A stretch of DNA of 64,000 nucleotides from Myxocyprinus asiaticus (taxonomy: Eukaryota; Chordata; Actinopteri; Cypriniformes; Catostomidae), in NCBI RefSeq assembly GCF_019703515.2, contig NC_059372.1:20388931-20452930 (forward strand), read 5' to 3'. Both the position numbers and the translations under genes were made by a program. The stretch's first letter is position 1. Each line of letters starts with the position of its first letter. The notes beneath the pieces were generated by a model. The model did not search any database, was not told the DNA's origin, and saw nothing but the letters and a program-made list of their open reading frames with translations. Shown here piece by piece: positions 20,917 through 35,084 of the stretch.

Positions 20917-22493
20917 CCATAGGCATTTTGTATATCAAGTGTAAAGTATATTTGAATACTTCAGAGTTACAGTGATAAACTCTAATAGGGTGCTTCACAT
21001 CTAATGATGCAGTTGACATGCTCCAACAGGGGGCATGCTCTGCTGATTTTCTTTCTTCAATCAATGAAAGGCATGACATTCCATCCATTTCTAGCAAAAT
21101 CCTTCTCTTTTATTTTGGAATGACAGCTTTGATGGCATGTTCGAGACGGCACTTCATACTGACACAGTTAATGGTCGAACAAATAGTTTCTGAAGAAGAG
21201 TCAAGACTGATGTGGCTATATCAGTTGACAGGTCCAACCTGCCTTGGATCACAAACAGAGTGGACAGTACATCCAACCTCTGACAGTAGATGGATGAGAG
21301 ATGTCTGTCCTGATCTGCTTTCATGTAACAGTGCTGGAATGATGAAGACGACAGCACTGGCTCCAAACATGATTGAGAGAGAAAAAGTTGCAATGGTAGA
21401 CTTGTTCAAGAATCAGAATTAGGTTTGGGATAGGCAGCAGACACTGCGTGATTGGGGATCACTTTCGGCTGCAAAGAACTTTAGCACAGCGGCAGGGAAT
21501 GTGCTCAGCATTGACAGATGCAAATTCTCACAAGCACATATCACACACGTACTGGTACATCTTGTTTTAGTAGTCTCTTTTCAGTGGATGATTGCTATCA
21601 AGGGAACAGGATGGCTGATGTCCTATAAAATGCTGAAATATGCAGTGGCCCCAAAAAGTATTTGGACATCTGGAGTACCTTATGAAACTTATGGTAATAT
21701 GTGTGAGGAGAAATATTATCAGCAGTAGGGTGTAATTTCTCTGTGTTCTGCAGTTGTAATGAGTTGTTATAGTCTGTGAAAGACAAACAAGGTTGTGTTT
21801 TTTTGTCCTTGCTCTGTGATTGCAGCTTCTGGCCGCCAAACAGAAGGCCTTCCATCTCCCTCCAGAGTAATTAGTGCTCACTAAATGTTGCACAGCTGCC
21901 TGAATAATCACCTTATGCAGCTGTTGAAAGTCATTTTAGGTGGGAAAGCTTATTTGCCTACCTTTATCATGGATATTGGAAAGGTTTCAACCGATGCAGT
22001 TTTATTATAGTTTTTTTATGAAGCCTATAGTTTTAAAAAGATTAGTTTAAATTAGCAAATGCTCTTTATCTCAGATTTTTTCATCAAAAATAATAGAGAT
22101 TATAATTATGGCTGCCACAATTAACTAACCGTAAAATATGTCTATTACAGCATTCCATTTAATGTACTCACATTGCGTCAGAATTTTGTATTTACAACCA
22201 ATTTTTTGCCCTGTTGTGTGCATGAATGCAATGATATATCAATGTTTTGTGTATAATTTATTCAAAATTTGAATAACACTTTTGTTTGTCATGCAGTTCA
22301 AATAATAAAGCAATTCAGGAAAACAGTTCTCAGCTTGTTTTCAATCTGTAACCTACATAAATAATATTGCAGTTGACCCATATAATTATTTTAATATAGA
22401 TTCTATTAATTGAAATGAATAATTGCAATTACAATATTAAGGGAAATAATTGACATTATGAATTATGATTTCTGTCTTAATCCTGCAGCCCTA
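20917..22493. other. Unassigned DNA
   Basis: Contains an open frame of 134 codons at 21018-21422 with no recognisable domain or composition typical of a real protein, and a possible Tc1-type end at 21642. Nothing else is supported. Confidence 0.45.
21642..21670. repeat. Possible solitary Tc1-like end
   Basis: CAGTGGCCCCAAAAAGTATT followed by TGGACATC matches the terminal sequence type of a fish Tc1-like family (a related pair bounds 57790-58260). No partner end in the expected range. Confidence 0.4.
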
Positions 22494-22502
22494 CTTGCTG
22501 TG

Positions 22503-22904
22503 TTTTTTTGTTTTGTTTTTCTCCCTTTTTCTCCCCAATTTGGAATGCCCAATTCCCAATGCGCTCTAAGTCCTCGTGGCTCGCCTTAATCCGGGTGGCG
22601 GAGGATGAATCTCAGTTGCCTCCGCATCTGAGACCGTCAATCCACACATCTTATTATGTGGCTTGTTGAGCGCATTACTGCGGAGACCTAGCCCGTGTGG
22701 AGGCTTCACACTATTCTCCACGGCATCCACGGCCAACTCGCCACGTGCCCCACCGAGAGCGAGAACCACATTATAGCGACCACGAGGAGGTTAACCCAAT
22801 GTGACTCTACCCACCCTAGCAACCGGGCCAATTGGTTGCTTAGGAAGCCTGACTGGAGTCATTCAGTGCACCCTGGATTCGAACTTGCGACTCCAGGTGA
22901 CCTC
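22503..22904 (-). repeat. tRNA-derived SINE, minus strand, 5'-truncated
   Basis: On the minus strand the element starts near GGAGTCGCAAGTTCGAATCC (B box GTTCGAATCC at 22875-22884 of the plus strand), continues through a conserved body (GGCCCGGTTGCTAGGGTGG, TCGTGGTCGCTATAATGTGG, CCACACGGGCTAGGTCTC) and ends in an A-rich tail at the left. CTTGCTGT at 22494-22501 and 22905-22912 looks like a short target duplication. Because the B box is only about 30 bp from the 5' edge, the A box is missing and the copy could not be transcribed from its own promoter. Confidence 0.82.
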
Positions 22905-23010
22905 CTTGCTGTTTTTAAACGCAAGAGCATTTCTTATGTAAAGACCTTCTAAGAAACCCATCTTATCAGAGACAGGTGAACTCAAAACCAGCCTAAATAT
23001 ACAGAGTTTC

Positions 23011-23693
23011 CTTAAAGCAATAGTTCACCCAAAAATGAAAATTCTCTCATCATTCACTTACCCTGGTGCCATCCCAGATGTGACTGTCTTTTAGAAGAAG
23101 ATAGAGCTCTGTCAGGTCCTTATAATGGAATTACACAGGTGCCATCACTTTGATGGTCCAAAAATCACATTTAGGCTGCATATAAGTAATCCATGCGACT
23201 CCAGTCATTCAATGAATGTCTTCTGTAGTGAATCGATAAGTTTATGTTAGAAACAAGTCGATAATGAAAATGTTTTTAACTTTAAATCTGTGCTTCCATC
23301 TAGGGCTCTGATGCTATTTGAAATTGCCGAACTCTCACGTGACGTTCTTCTGTTGTAAATAAGCTCCGCTTCCGAATTCTCGTGTGAACTCGCCGATGCC
23401 CTTACGTCACGCTTTGCATCAGCTGCTGGCAGGAAGTGCTTTTTAAAAGTTAATAGTGTTTTAATTAGCAATTTATTTTTTACACCAACTTTTATGCTGC
23501 CTAAATATGACTTTTAGACCATCAGAGTGCTGGCACCCGTATACTTCTATTATAAGGACCTGACAAGAGCTCTATCTTCTAAAAATCTTCATTTGTGTTC
23601 TGCTGAAGAAAGACAGTCATACACATCTGGGATGTTATCAGGGTAAGTGAATAATGAGAGGATTTTCATTTTTGAGTGAACTATTCCTTTAAG
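23011..23693. mobile_element. Long-inverted-repeat MITE (GTTCACCC family)
   Basis: The left arm starts CTTAAAGCAATAGTTCACCC and the right arm, on the other strand, CTTAAAGGAATAGTTCACTC; the arms stay complementary for roughly 160-180 bp (23011-23175 against 23510-23693), with shared inner phrases such as GAGCTCT and GGTCCTTATAAT. The middle, about 330 bp, is unpaired. No coding capacity. This is one of the most abundant teleost element types; single-arm relics lie at 8080, 12296 and 26963. Confidence 0.88.
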
Positions 23694-26600
23694 ACCAATT
23701 TGTCGACTAGCCATTGAGGCAACCCATGGACTTGACAATTTTGAAAATATTTACTGTAGCTTTGCACATCCTTGGTCTTATCATAGTCTACTGACATTAT
23801 TTTTTGTGAAAACCTCCCATGTATCTAACTGCCTTTGGAGCTACAAGATGTTTGGATAGAAGCCACGTCGAGATTATAGGCATGAGTCAGAGAGTATTCA
23901 AAGCAATACGGCTCCCCTAGAAAGCAGGCAGCCAGCATCAGCAGCATTTGAGCAACAAAAGGTCACATTGAATGGCACGTAAACTTACTCCATCCCATAA
24001 TGCATGTTTTATATGCTCTGCATAAAGGAGTTCCATTCCTCATTGGGATGCAACTCAATTTCTGCGACTCAACTGTTTCAAGTGTGCTGCCAGAATAGAC
24101 AAAATATCGGTAGGCACATTTATCTGAAGCAACTTCTATTCTCTCTGCATCTTCTATTTATGCCCTGAAGGGATGCGGTGGAGCCAGAGATAAGGTTAAG
24201 TGACCTTAAGTGAGCCATTGCCCTCAGTGATGATACTTTTACAGGCAAGTTTGCAGGCTTTTACTGTCACGTTTGTATGGATCTCTAAACAGCAGAGGTG
24301 GAGGAGGTTGCTTCATAATTTGTTATCATAGATAAAAGCTGTTTTCAAAATCTGAACATAAGCTCTGTATTTTAGTGCATTTTTTAAATATGTCCTTAAG
24401 CTGGGAAAGGAGAAAATATTTGATTTATCACCTTTAAACAGTGGTACAGTTACTTCAAGATTTGAGAACTGAGTCATGCTTCAATAGGCTTCTTTTGTCT
24501 GAAAATGGCATTGCGCCTCACTGAGCACTGGTCACTGAAAAACAGAACATTTGTCTCTGAATCTGCCATTTTGAATCAGTGAATCTCTGACAAACAAATA
24601 GATTAATGCTGTTTAAATGACTTGAATGTAATTACATTTTTAATTGACTAGCTCACTGTGCACTGAATGGGCATTGATCTAATGGCGACTTTTTCTTCTC
24701 TTTCATGTGGATACATGGATTTCTGATGCTCGTCATCACAGGTAATTGGATTTATTTTATTTACAATGTCTGCTTGTGAATCTGCATCAGACATTAATTA
24801 TTTTTTTATACAGGTAGTTGACGCATAACATTTCTATGAACTTAGATGGAGTTTACCATTTTTTACCATGTTAACTACCTGCAGACTATGTGTACCAACA
24901 TACAGATTTGTAAAGAGATATGTAACCAAGGTCTAAAGCCCTTCGTCATGCTGATTAAAAAGCCTTCAGACATTTTTGTTCCACATAAATGAGGACTGTC
25001 AGAATGAAAGACCGTACTCCTTACATAAACTTTTGACTAACACTGACCCTGTGAGTGAACAATGGAGGCCTTGACTGATTAGTCATGAAGCTTCTGTCAC
25101 ATGAGAGTCTAATGTGAACCACGATTGAGAATACATCATCTGGATGCATTACTGTGATGAGAATTTGGGGTGAATGTGCTTAATTGCCATTAAAATAATG
25201 GCACAATGCAATAAATCTTACTGAGAATAAAATTCTTCAATTTTATGCAAAATAGATTTTCTTTCTTTTTATTTTTGGATTAAATGTGATTTGTTTTTGT
25301 GAGGTTTACATCCCGAGAGAGAAGCCTATGATTGTATTCTCTGCAGTCCAAAGCATGGACAACAGCTCCTGTCACACAACCCCTCACATGAGCTCACAGA
25401 TCCTCTCTAGACCGAGCTCACCACTACACACACTCCCCTGAGACCAGGGCTGCAGCCAACCTTCACACACAGACAGGCAGACAGCACGTACCTGCTCATA
25501 GAGAGAAATGCCGAGTTGAAAAAAGAGAATGTTAAGAGGTGAAATAATAGGGAGAGATAAAACTTGGTAAGAGCAAAATAATCAAAGCCGCTAACAAGTT
25601 CGGCGTAGCATCTACAGAGTGACTCTTCACGCCTGCTGTGCTGTTCTTCCGTAAAGTGCATCTCCTATCTCTCTAATTATTTACATTACATTCTTGATAC
25701 AAGGTTATCACTGAAGTAAGTGAAGTGGATCAGATCATCACGTATCTTGCCAGTGTATCCTTTACCGACCTGATATGCATGAGCAGCCTGTTAACCATGA
25801 CGTGAGATGCCTTAAAATGAGCAGTTCAGACTTAAAGGTTAAACTTGCTTTTGGTCTCAAAACTCAGTAATTATTTCAGTGAACCCTCGGTTGTTTATGT
25901 CACAAGTTACAGGTTATGATGCTCATCACACATACACTACCATTAAAATGTTTGGACATGTATGACTGAATTTGTTTCTTATGATCTTTAAAACCTTTTG
26001 ATCTAAAGGCTTATGCTTTGTAAAACTTAATTAAGACAACTTGATATCTCCAGTAATGATAAGAACAACAACAACATTTTTTTTTTTTTTTTTTTTATTA
26101 AATATGTGAGTACAGTATGTCTGGTCCAAACATCAGAAAAAGCCCTGTTGTTCGGCATTTGCACACACAGCCTTATTTATCAACTTATACACAGGCAACA
26201 GTCACAGACAAACTTTACACTTGAAGAAAAGTCTCCCTCACACACCTGAACATACACACATTTTGATTGATTTTCTTCACTCTTTTGATTGCTTTTCTAG
26301 CTCTTCATCTCAGGTTATCATTCTGCCAGATTTCTTAGGGGGCCTCAACTTATCTGGTGAAAACAATCCTAAGAAAGCTTTCAGATGCTAATCTCACTCT
26401 GGTGGAGTCTTTTCTCCCTCCTGACAGGGATTGGGAGTGTATAATGTCTCAATTATACAGACACACAATTCCTTTAACTGTTGAAGTTCCCCAACCCTCC
26501 TTGCTGGTAGCAAACATGCCACAGAACAATAAGACTTCATCAGCATGAGCTGAATCGAATTATCATCATCATTCATATTAAAGAACTGTTGGTTTTTAAA

Positions 26601-26962
26601 GTCTGTGAGATGTTGAAGCATCAGTCTCTGCAGACTGCTGTGAATAGAATTGAGTATGCAGACTTGATGCCCCATCACAAGATTATAATGACCCTTAGGA
26701 TTTGAAAGATAATTTCCCCCCTTTGGAACAGGGTTTGAATTTCAATTAATCATGCACAGAAAATCTCTGCCTGGGCCCACACTCACTATGAAGTGTTTTG
26801 ATTGCAAATGCAATTATTGTTTCTTTGCAGTAGCTCAAATAAATGGTCATTGTTCGCATCATTGCACCTGCTCTAGAAATTCCCAACACATTGAGAACAG
26901 CAAAGGATTTCACCTGTGGTAGCAAAGTTAGACAGATATGTCTTGCATTAATCAAGATTTAT
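23694..26962. other. Unassigned DNA, longest left-hand stretch without a clear element
   Basis: No coding region recognised; short frames (for example 25407-25661 and 26357-26548) lack family similarity. A CACTACCATTAAAATGTTTGG phrase at about 25933 resembles a decayed DNA-transposon end, and a poly-T run lies at 26079-26097. No splice-bounded exon could be supported. Confidence 0.45.
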
Positions 26963-27141
26963 TAAAGGGAAAGCTTACCCTCAAATTCATATGACTTGCA
27001 GATGTTATGAAGAAGGTTAGCCTCAGTCACCATTCACTTTAATTTTATGAAAAAAGATGCAATGAATGTGAGTGGTGATCAAGGCTGTTAGTCCCTAACT
27101 TTCTGCCTAACATCTCCTTTTGTGAGCCACAGAAGAAGCTT
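26963..27141. repeat. MITE relic
   Basis: Runs from AAAGGGAAAGCTTACCCTCA through GGTTAGCCTCAGTCACCATTC to CTGCCTAACATCTCCTTTTG and CACAGAAGAAG, matching the body of the common GTTCACCC-type fish element in decayed form. Confidence 0.55.
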
Positions 27142-27557
27142 GTCTCACGCTTGTTTCACTTCTGCGTAACAGAGGGATTAAACTTCTGCATCAGCTTGGC
27201 ATGTCATGTGGCCTCTCTCTTCCTATGAGTAATGATGTCACACATACCAATGTCTGGTGACGTGGGAGTTTATTTTGTATCTTCAAGGTCTGTGGGAGCT
27301 ACAAATTTTTATTTATAGCAACAAGCAGAGTTCAGGGCTGGATTATTATCAGTGGCGAGGGCTGCTGTTTTTGTCATTCCCAGTGCAGTTTGCTGCACCG
27401 ACATGCACAAAGAAATTAAAAGCATTAGGTTTGCTCATGCTGAGTGAATAAGCCGCAGCACAATAAGGTGTCCAAAGAATTTGGCTTTCAAAACAGAGCT
27501 GCTAGACTAGTACTTCCTACAGCATGCCTCTCTGAAGTAAGACAGACAAAACGTATA
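27142..27557. other. Unassigned DNA
   Basis: Nothing recognised between the MITE relic and the Tc1 element. Confidence 0.5.
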
Positions 27558-29085
<1,528 letters not shown>

Positions 29086-30989
29086 AGGCAAAATTGATAA
29101 TGAATAGACTGAAGTATTAGCTACTTTTTAGAAGTTAACCCACTGTACTCTGAATTCTTCATGCTTTAGAGACTTATTAATTTCCTTGAAAGGATATTAC
29201 ATTGTGTGTAACGTGTTTCTTACGGAAAAAAGTGTATTGACAATACGCAGCGCAAATTACTAATTTTTCTGACTAGCGCATCATTTAGTTCAAGTTCACC
29301 TGTTCATTCGCTTCACTGTGTAGATGTAAGTTGTTATATATTACATATATGTTGTGGATATAGGCTACTATACTGATTAAAATCATGTATAAATAGGATG
29401 TATTTGAATGAGTTATTTACCCTGTTTTAAAGCAGTTCTTTTTGCCTGTGTTCAACTCACGCAGCTCAAGTGGAGAAATCCCCAATTATTAATGGGTTAG
29501 ATTAATCAATATCTAATATCTTCTATAGATGTTTCTTCTCCTTTTCATATCTTGCAGTATCATTTTTATCTTGTCATATTTTCATCAATAGTACGCTTAA
29601 ATAAAATCGTTTAATTAATAGTCTTCGGTATCGTTGATGAAAAAAAAAAAAGATTAACACTGCTACACTGTAAGCCAGCCATTTGTAGGTTGATTTCCCT
29701 GCAAAGTTTAAACACTGTGGCAATATCTGTTTTCCGGCCAATGGAAGACAAGTGGAGTGTTTTGAAAACCATTTTGGGCAGTTTTTCTCACATTTTCTTC
29801 AGAAAATGTAAGCCTCATCTGTCTATTTTTACAGTTCTGTTTGGAGATGCTAGTGACGCAGAAACCAAAACCTGTCAAGAAAATGCAGTGGTCCAATTTT
29901 AATCCAAAATCAATAGTAACAAATGAGAGAGATTACATTTTGCATAAGGAAAATGAAGTCTATTTTTTAAGATTTTTTCCATTGTGACATTATTTACATG
30001 AAAGTTCCCAATATTTTACACCCCAGTTGTCATTATCCCAATGCGAAAAAAGATGGTCATTATGATATTCTCATTACCGCAACATGACATTTTTTTTATA
30101 TATATTTTTTTTTAAATGTAAAGTATACATCATATTATACAGTAGCAGTACTCCCTTGGTACTGCTTTTTATTTTCTCAGATTTTAATAAATAAAAATCA
30201 TACAGTAATACAGTAAAAAATGTTGGTATCATCACTGAGAATAATGGGAATATTGACAGTAAAACGTCTGAGGTAATGAGAATGTACTGAAAATAATGTC
30301 ATAATCAAAAAATCTTAATGGTCATAAATGTACTGGAACACAGTACTGTGTAAAAGTGAAAAATGTTGCATAATTCGCAACAGTTCTTCTGTCTATTTAG
30401 ACTTTCTTATTGCTTCTGTTTCAATGTAATCCCAGACTGACTCTATGTTCAGTGGGGGCTCTGTGGGGGTCTATTTGCAAAAGTAATGTTTGGGAGTCTA
30501 AAATGTATATTTCCTATTTACACACTAAAGCTGAAGATATAAATAACCATCTTAAGACAAATGTTTTTGTGAAACATCTTATAATACTTTTGAATAGACC
30601 TGTAAATATATATATACTGTATGTATATGGATTTTCTATTGCTTTGGGGTTAAATATGACCATAACATTTTGGCCACATCCACACTTAAGTTTGAAAACG
30701 CAGTTGGCTGTGCCTGTAACAGCTTGTCTTCACCCTTTGAATAAGGGAAAAAGAAGTATTGGCTAAAAATGTGCAAATTTCTCTTGATGAGCCCCATGTT
30801 GTCAGTCTCCCACTATGCCTGTTAAGAATATTGGCTGTAAGTGTTTGCCTTCCTGAGCTAAATGGCTCTCAAGGGCTTCTACACGCCCTGCCTGTGTACT
30901 TGATTGCCTGCTTGTCTCCATAGTGATTAATCTGAATGGGAGAAGGGAGCCCTCACTTACCTCCACAACTTTGGCAGAATCGGACATAA
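29086..30989. other. Unassigned AT-rich DNA
   Basis: No gene or clear repeat recognised. Small open frames at 29690-29902 and 30410-30766 have no domain similarity. Confidence 0.5.
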
Positions 30990-31170
30990 ACCTCATTCAC
31001 ACTGGGCTCTGATCCCGGGATATCGGCAAGATCAATGCTGGGGAGCCTTCTGTGTGAATGCAAGCTGGTGCCGGAATGCCCGAAAATTTTATCCCGAGAT
31101 CAGACCCTAGTAACATTGCCGGGGTCAATCCCGGGACGTGTGTGTGCACAAAAGCAGAGCCGATACCGTG
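30990..31170. repeat. CCCGGGA-type dispersed repeat, copy 1
   Basis: Contains TTCACACTGGGCTCTGATCC, ATCCCGGGA, GTGTGAATGCAAGC and TGCCGGAATGCCCG. The same phrases (CCCGGGATGTGTGAATGCAAG, TTGCCGGAACGAC, GGATCTCTGTGTGAAAG) occur at 35085-35226. The two look like parts of one DNA-element family, perhaps the ends of one element about 4.2 kb long, but I could not prove a continuous inverted repeat. Confidence 0.45.
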
Positions 31171-31861
31171 AAGGGTGTGTGTCGTAGTGATGATGTATTT
31201 ATCATGCAAGGGAGAAATTTATGTGCAGAATAGAGATTCAACAGTTTCACTGTGTACCGTGGTTTAAAATACATACGGCTGGCATAAACCGTTGCCATTT
31301 ATTTGTTATTGTAAATATATTGAAATATTAGTTAAATAAAAATTAAAAAAAAAACAATCGGCAGCATTTAAAGCTTCACCAACCTGACATGATAAAATAA
31401 ATTCATTTTTCATTCCGAGCACAGCACACCAAATGTCAGAACTTTATTTCCCCCTCATAGATAGTGCGGTTGAAGTCTGCACTATATATGAAGATATGCT
31501 TTATATAGGAATACTTTGGGTATTTAAAAATAATAATGATGTTTACCCAGTTTGTAAATTGTGATTCTCATGCAGGGAACACTCCAAATCTGAAGTAGGG
31601 GAGAGCTGTGGCTTTGTTGTGTATTCATTGTCAGGTGTCAAAATTGCTGCTATATTATACATGACAAAGTTAACTAGATAGTAAAGTTTGAAGACAAACT
31701 TTATTTTGGCTTGACAAAGCCTTGTCTGAAATTTTAAAATAGTTTGAGGAGATGGAAGTTTGAAGGTCTTACATTCAGACAGATAGAATGAACATCATAC
31801 AGATAGACAGCCAGCTGCAAGAAGACCTATGCAACCCTACCCCTTGCTTGTTTTTCTGAAT

Positions 31862-32720
31862 GGCAAATTGGTTGCTAGGGTAACCCCATTTGGTTGCTAG
31901 GCAGATACCAAGGTGATACTGAAAAGGCTCCTTGCTACCCTGAGTGAAATAAGTCAACCTGGAAGTGTCTATGATGTTCTGGTGCAGAGATATGTGATTT
32001 GTTACATGGTTACTAGGGTAACCACATCTGGTTGCTAGGCAGTTACCAAAGTGATACTTAGCAAGGCTCCTTGCCATCCTGAGTGAAATAAGTCAACCCG
32101 GAAGTCTCTACGATGTTCTAATGCAGAGATATGTGATTTGTTACTTGGTTGCTAGGGTAACCCCATCTGGTTGCTACACAGTTACCAGGGTGATACTTAT
32201 CAAGCCTCCTTTCCATCCTGAGTGAAATAATCAACCCAAAAGTCTCTACGATGTTCTGTTGCAGAGATATGTGATTTGTTACTTGGTTGCTAGGGTAACC
32301 ACATCTCGTTGCTAAGCAGTTACCAGGGTGATACTTAGCCAGGCTCCTTGCCATCCTGAGTGAAATAAGTAAACCCGGAAGTCTCTACGATGTTCTAATG
32401 CAGAGATATGTGATTTGTTACTTGGTTGCTAGGGTAACCCCATATGGTTGCTAGGCAGTTACCAGGGTGATACTTATCAAGCCTCCTTTCCATCCTGAGT
32501 GAAATAAGTCAACCTGGAAGTGTCTATGATGTTCTGGTGCAGAGATATGTGATTTGTTATTTGGTTGCTAGGGTAACCCCATCTGGTTGATAGGCAGTTA
32601 CCAGGGTGATACTTAACATGGCTCCTTGCCATCCTGAGTGAAATAAGTCAACCTGGAAGTCTCTACGATGTTCTGGTGCAGAGATATGTGATTTGTTACT
32701 TAGTTGCTAGGGTGCACTAA
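31862..32720. repeat. Six-copy 139-bp minisatellite
   Basis: The anchor TGAGTGAAATAA occurs at 31941, 32080, 32219, 32357, 32496 and 32635, giving periods of 139, 139, 138, 139 and 139. Each unit contains GGTTGCTAGGGTAACC, CAGTTACCAGGGTGATACTTA, CTCCTTGCCATCC and AGAGATATGTGATTTGTTAC. Open frames across it (about 31775-32354, minus) merely repeat the unit in translation and are not genes. Confidence 0.96.
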
Positions 32721-33091
32721 ATGGTTGCTAGGTTGTATGCAGTTGCTAGGGTGTTAAAGTGATGGAGTGAAAGAAAGAATAAAAAGAGTGGAGTGATGGA
32801 AAGATAGAAAAGAGAGTGATGGAGTGATAGATAGAAAGTATGAGTGGTAGAGTGATAACAGTAGATTGAATCCTTTAAAGGAGTTATTGCAGGGAAAAGT
32901 TTTCACACCCTGAATGGGAGTCAATTTAAAATCAGTCCTGTTCGGAAGTCCGATACGGGAATACCGGAAGTCCGATCAGTTAGAAAAGATATAGCAATCC
33001 GAGTCAGACCAGTCTGAAGGTCTGTGGCGAGTTTGATGTTTGTGGCTTGAAAGCTCTAGGAGGAGATACTCTTGGAAATGTTCGGGTCCCA

Positions 33092-33092
<1 letters not shown>

Positions 33093-33123
<31 letters not shown>
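33093..33123. repeat. (AAT)n microsatellite
   Basis: About ten AAT units within the hairpin-bounded element. Confidence 0.95.
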
Positions 33124-33124
<1 letters not shown>

Positions 33125-33168
33125 GCTTATGTAGTAGATCAGTATGTTGGCTTTGTCAAGCCAACATA

Positions 33169-34572
33169 ATAAATGACTTTTATTGACATAATATTTTAGT
33201 TTATCTTTTATTTATTTTAATTAGATCACATACAGTTGTTAGAGGGAGATTTTACACTGTAATATGGTCATGTGCCCCGCACCTGTTACAACGCGCCCTG
33301 TAGGTTGTAACATTTCACTTATTTTTTCCAGGTAGATTGGAAAAAAACGCTGTATCCATAAAACAAGACCACATATTTGTACCAGACATATGTAAAAATA
33401 ATGTGAAAAAAGACAAATCTTTTGAACCCCAGGTGTATTTACACAAACGAAAGAAAATCAAATTGTTAGTTTGTGCCCCGCTCTCACCTACAACCTCCAT
33501 GAACGTCATTCCACAGAATTTGCGAAGATGAAAATCTGAGGAGAAAATATGGTAGGTAGACTAAAGACCCCTTACATAAGAAACACAACCAGATACAGTA
33601 CACTTTTTCCAGTTTGACATGACTCAGTAGTGTTTTACGTGACTAACTCGCCACAGCACTTGCAACCTTACGACAGGCCAGCTGTTTGTTCATACATTCA
33701 TTTTTTTAACCCTATAAAGGGCAAGAACATAATGATACAGAAAATTAATTTATTGCTATTTTCCAAGACATTAGGTTCCCAATGATACATTTCTGTTTTT
33801 CTCCAAAAATAGTTTTTATTTTCAATTATACAGCTTGTAGAAATCATGATCGAAAAGATGACATTTGCCTCGATGCTTCTCAATGCTTAATTGCAGCGCA
33901 GCAGTTAGCATACAATGTATATATTACTAATATGTTTTATTTGTAAAGTTTAAAAAGTAAGGCATACAGAAAAAAATGGCAGTGCTAGTCCAAAAAATAA
34001 GAAATAAAAACACCAACTAGTAAATGGCAAATGAATAATCATTATTGATTGTAATACATGCTAATGTCTGAAGAACAACTAAGTATAGTTTTACCTTGTT
34101 GGTGTAGTTAGTTTTCTTTATTATTTGGAAGTTAGTTTTCTTTATTATTTGGAATTAAAATAAATTACAAACTCGATTACTGAATCGAATGCACAACTAA
34201 ACTGTTGCAGGGCAGTATCACTGAAAATGATTCGTTTTTTTTAAATATAATTTTTCTATTATTTAATATGAATAATATTGCAATGCATCTTAATGCCGTG
34301 ATTTTTTTTTTGTTTTGTTTGTTTGTTTTGTTGTTTTTTTTGGTTTTGTGTTTTGACAGTTAGCCTATCACTTTCACTTTCAGTCTTTATTGTCCATGGG
34401 GGGCATTTCAGTTGGTAGACAGCAGCCAATAACACAAAAACAATTAACATAAATAAAAAAAAAAGAATAATCTTATGAGCTATAAAATTGGCAAATCTCA
34501 TACAGGGACCAGGGAGATAGTCGCCATCAGCACAGACGATTAAATTAACCGTCAGTTTAGTTTTACCATACG
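33169..34572. other. Unassigned AT-rich DNA
   Basis: No gene recognised. A direct repeat of TAGTTTTCTTTATTATTTGGAA occurs at about 34108 and 34132 (24-bp period). Otherwise nothing. Confidence 0.5.
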
Positions 34573-35004
34573 CAATAGACCTTTTTCACAGACTGTGATG
34601 ATGCGTTTCTGCCTTATTTAGCAAACTTTTTTATATTAGCAATTTTTTAAACATTGAGTGTAAATTTATAACATCATGCTTTGTGTTATATTACCCTGGA
34701 ATTAATAAAAAAAAAAACGAGTTACCACAGCTGCGAGGGGGTTTCGATTACTGCTGCTGAGAGAGTGACAGTAAATTTGGCATTTTCTCTCATCTGACTG
34801 TCATAATCCACCGCTCTATTTTTTTCCTCTTCTGGAAAGTAATTGAAAAGTAATAGTGGATTTTTTCGTTTGCTGTTGGAGCAAATGGGTAAGTGAAAAT
34901 AATATTTTGCTGTGGTCTCCCATTCAATCCCATTCACCGCTGTCTAATTTTCCCTGCCTTTTACTTCCGCGTTCCAAAACCCGGATGGTGAAAAGGTCTA
35001 TTTG
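34573..35004. mobile_element. Short inverted-repeat element
   Basis: The left end CAATAGACCTTTTTCACAGA pairs with the right end GGTGAAAAGGTCTATTTG. About 432 bp, no coding capacity. The interior has GTGGTCTCCCATTCAATCCC, seen in fish interspersed repeats. Superfamily not assigned. Confidence 0.65.
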
Positions 35005-35084
35005 TTTACAAGATGATGAAAAGACGCAGTCATCAGTAAACTCAAGATGCTGGCGTCACATCATGATGTCACTTTGGTCTTTAC

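Larger units (their letters stand above)
31682..33168. mobile_element. Hairpin-bounded element carrying a minisatellite
   Basis: The left edge has two adjacent hairpins: TAAAGTTTG-AAGA-CAAACTTTA (31682-31703) and GGCTT-GACA-AAGCC (31709-31722). The right edge has TATGTTGGCTT-TGTC-AAGCCAACATA (33143-33168), 11-bp arms. The motif GGCTTGACAAAGCC at the left is the reverse complement of GGCTTTGTCAAGCC at the right, so the ends are also inverted repeats of each other. Inside are the 139-bp minisatellite, an A/G-rich GTGATGGAGTGA-type tract, a GGAAGTCCGAT pair (about 32945-32975) and an (AAT)n run. No transposase. Class unknown. Confidence 0.6.

Noticed and set aside
21018..21422. Open frame of 134 codons
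   Set aside because: No recognisable domain or partner, and composition is not persuasive. I could not exclude an old element, so it is mentioned only in the unassigned stretch.
24660..24760. Possible short exon before a GTAATT donor-like site at about 24741
   Set aside because: A lone donor-like motif after a pyrimidine-rich stretch is common by chance; no protein similarity and no partner exon.
31775..32354. Two minus-strand open frames with similar proteins (CLATRCGYPSNQVTNHISL)
   Set aside because: They look like paralogous genes but are translations of the 139-bp minisatellite unit; the similarity follows from the DNA repeat.
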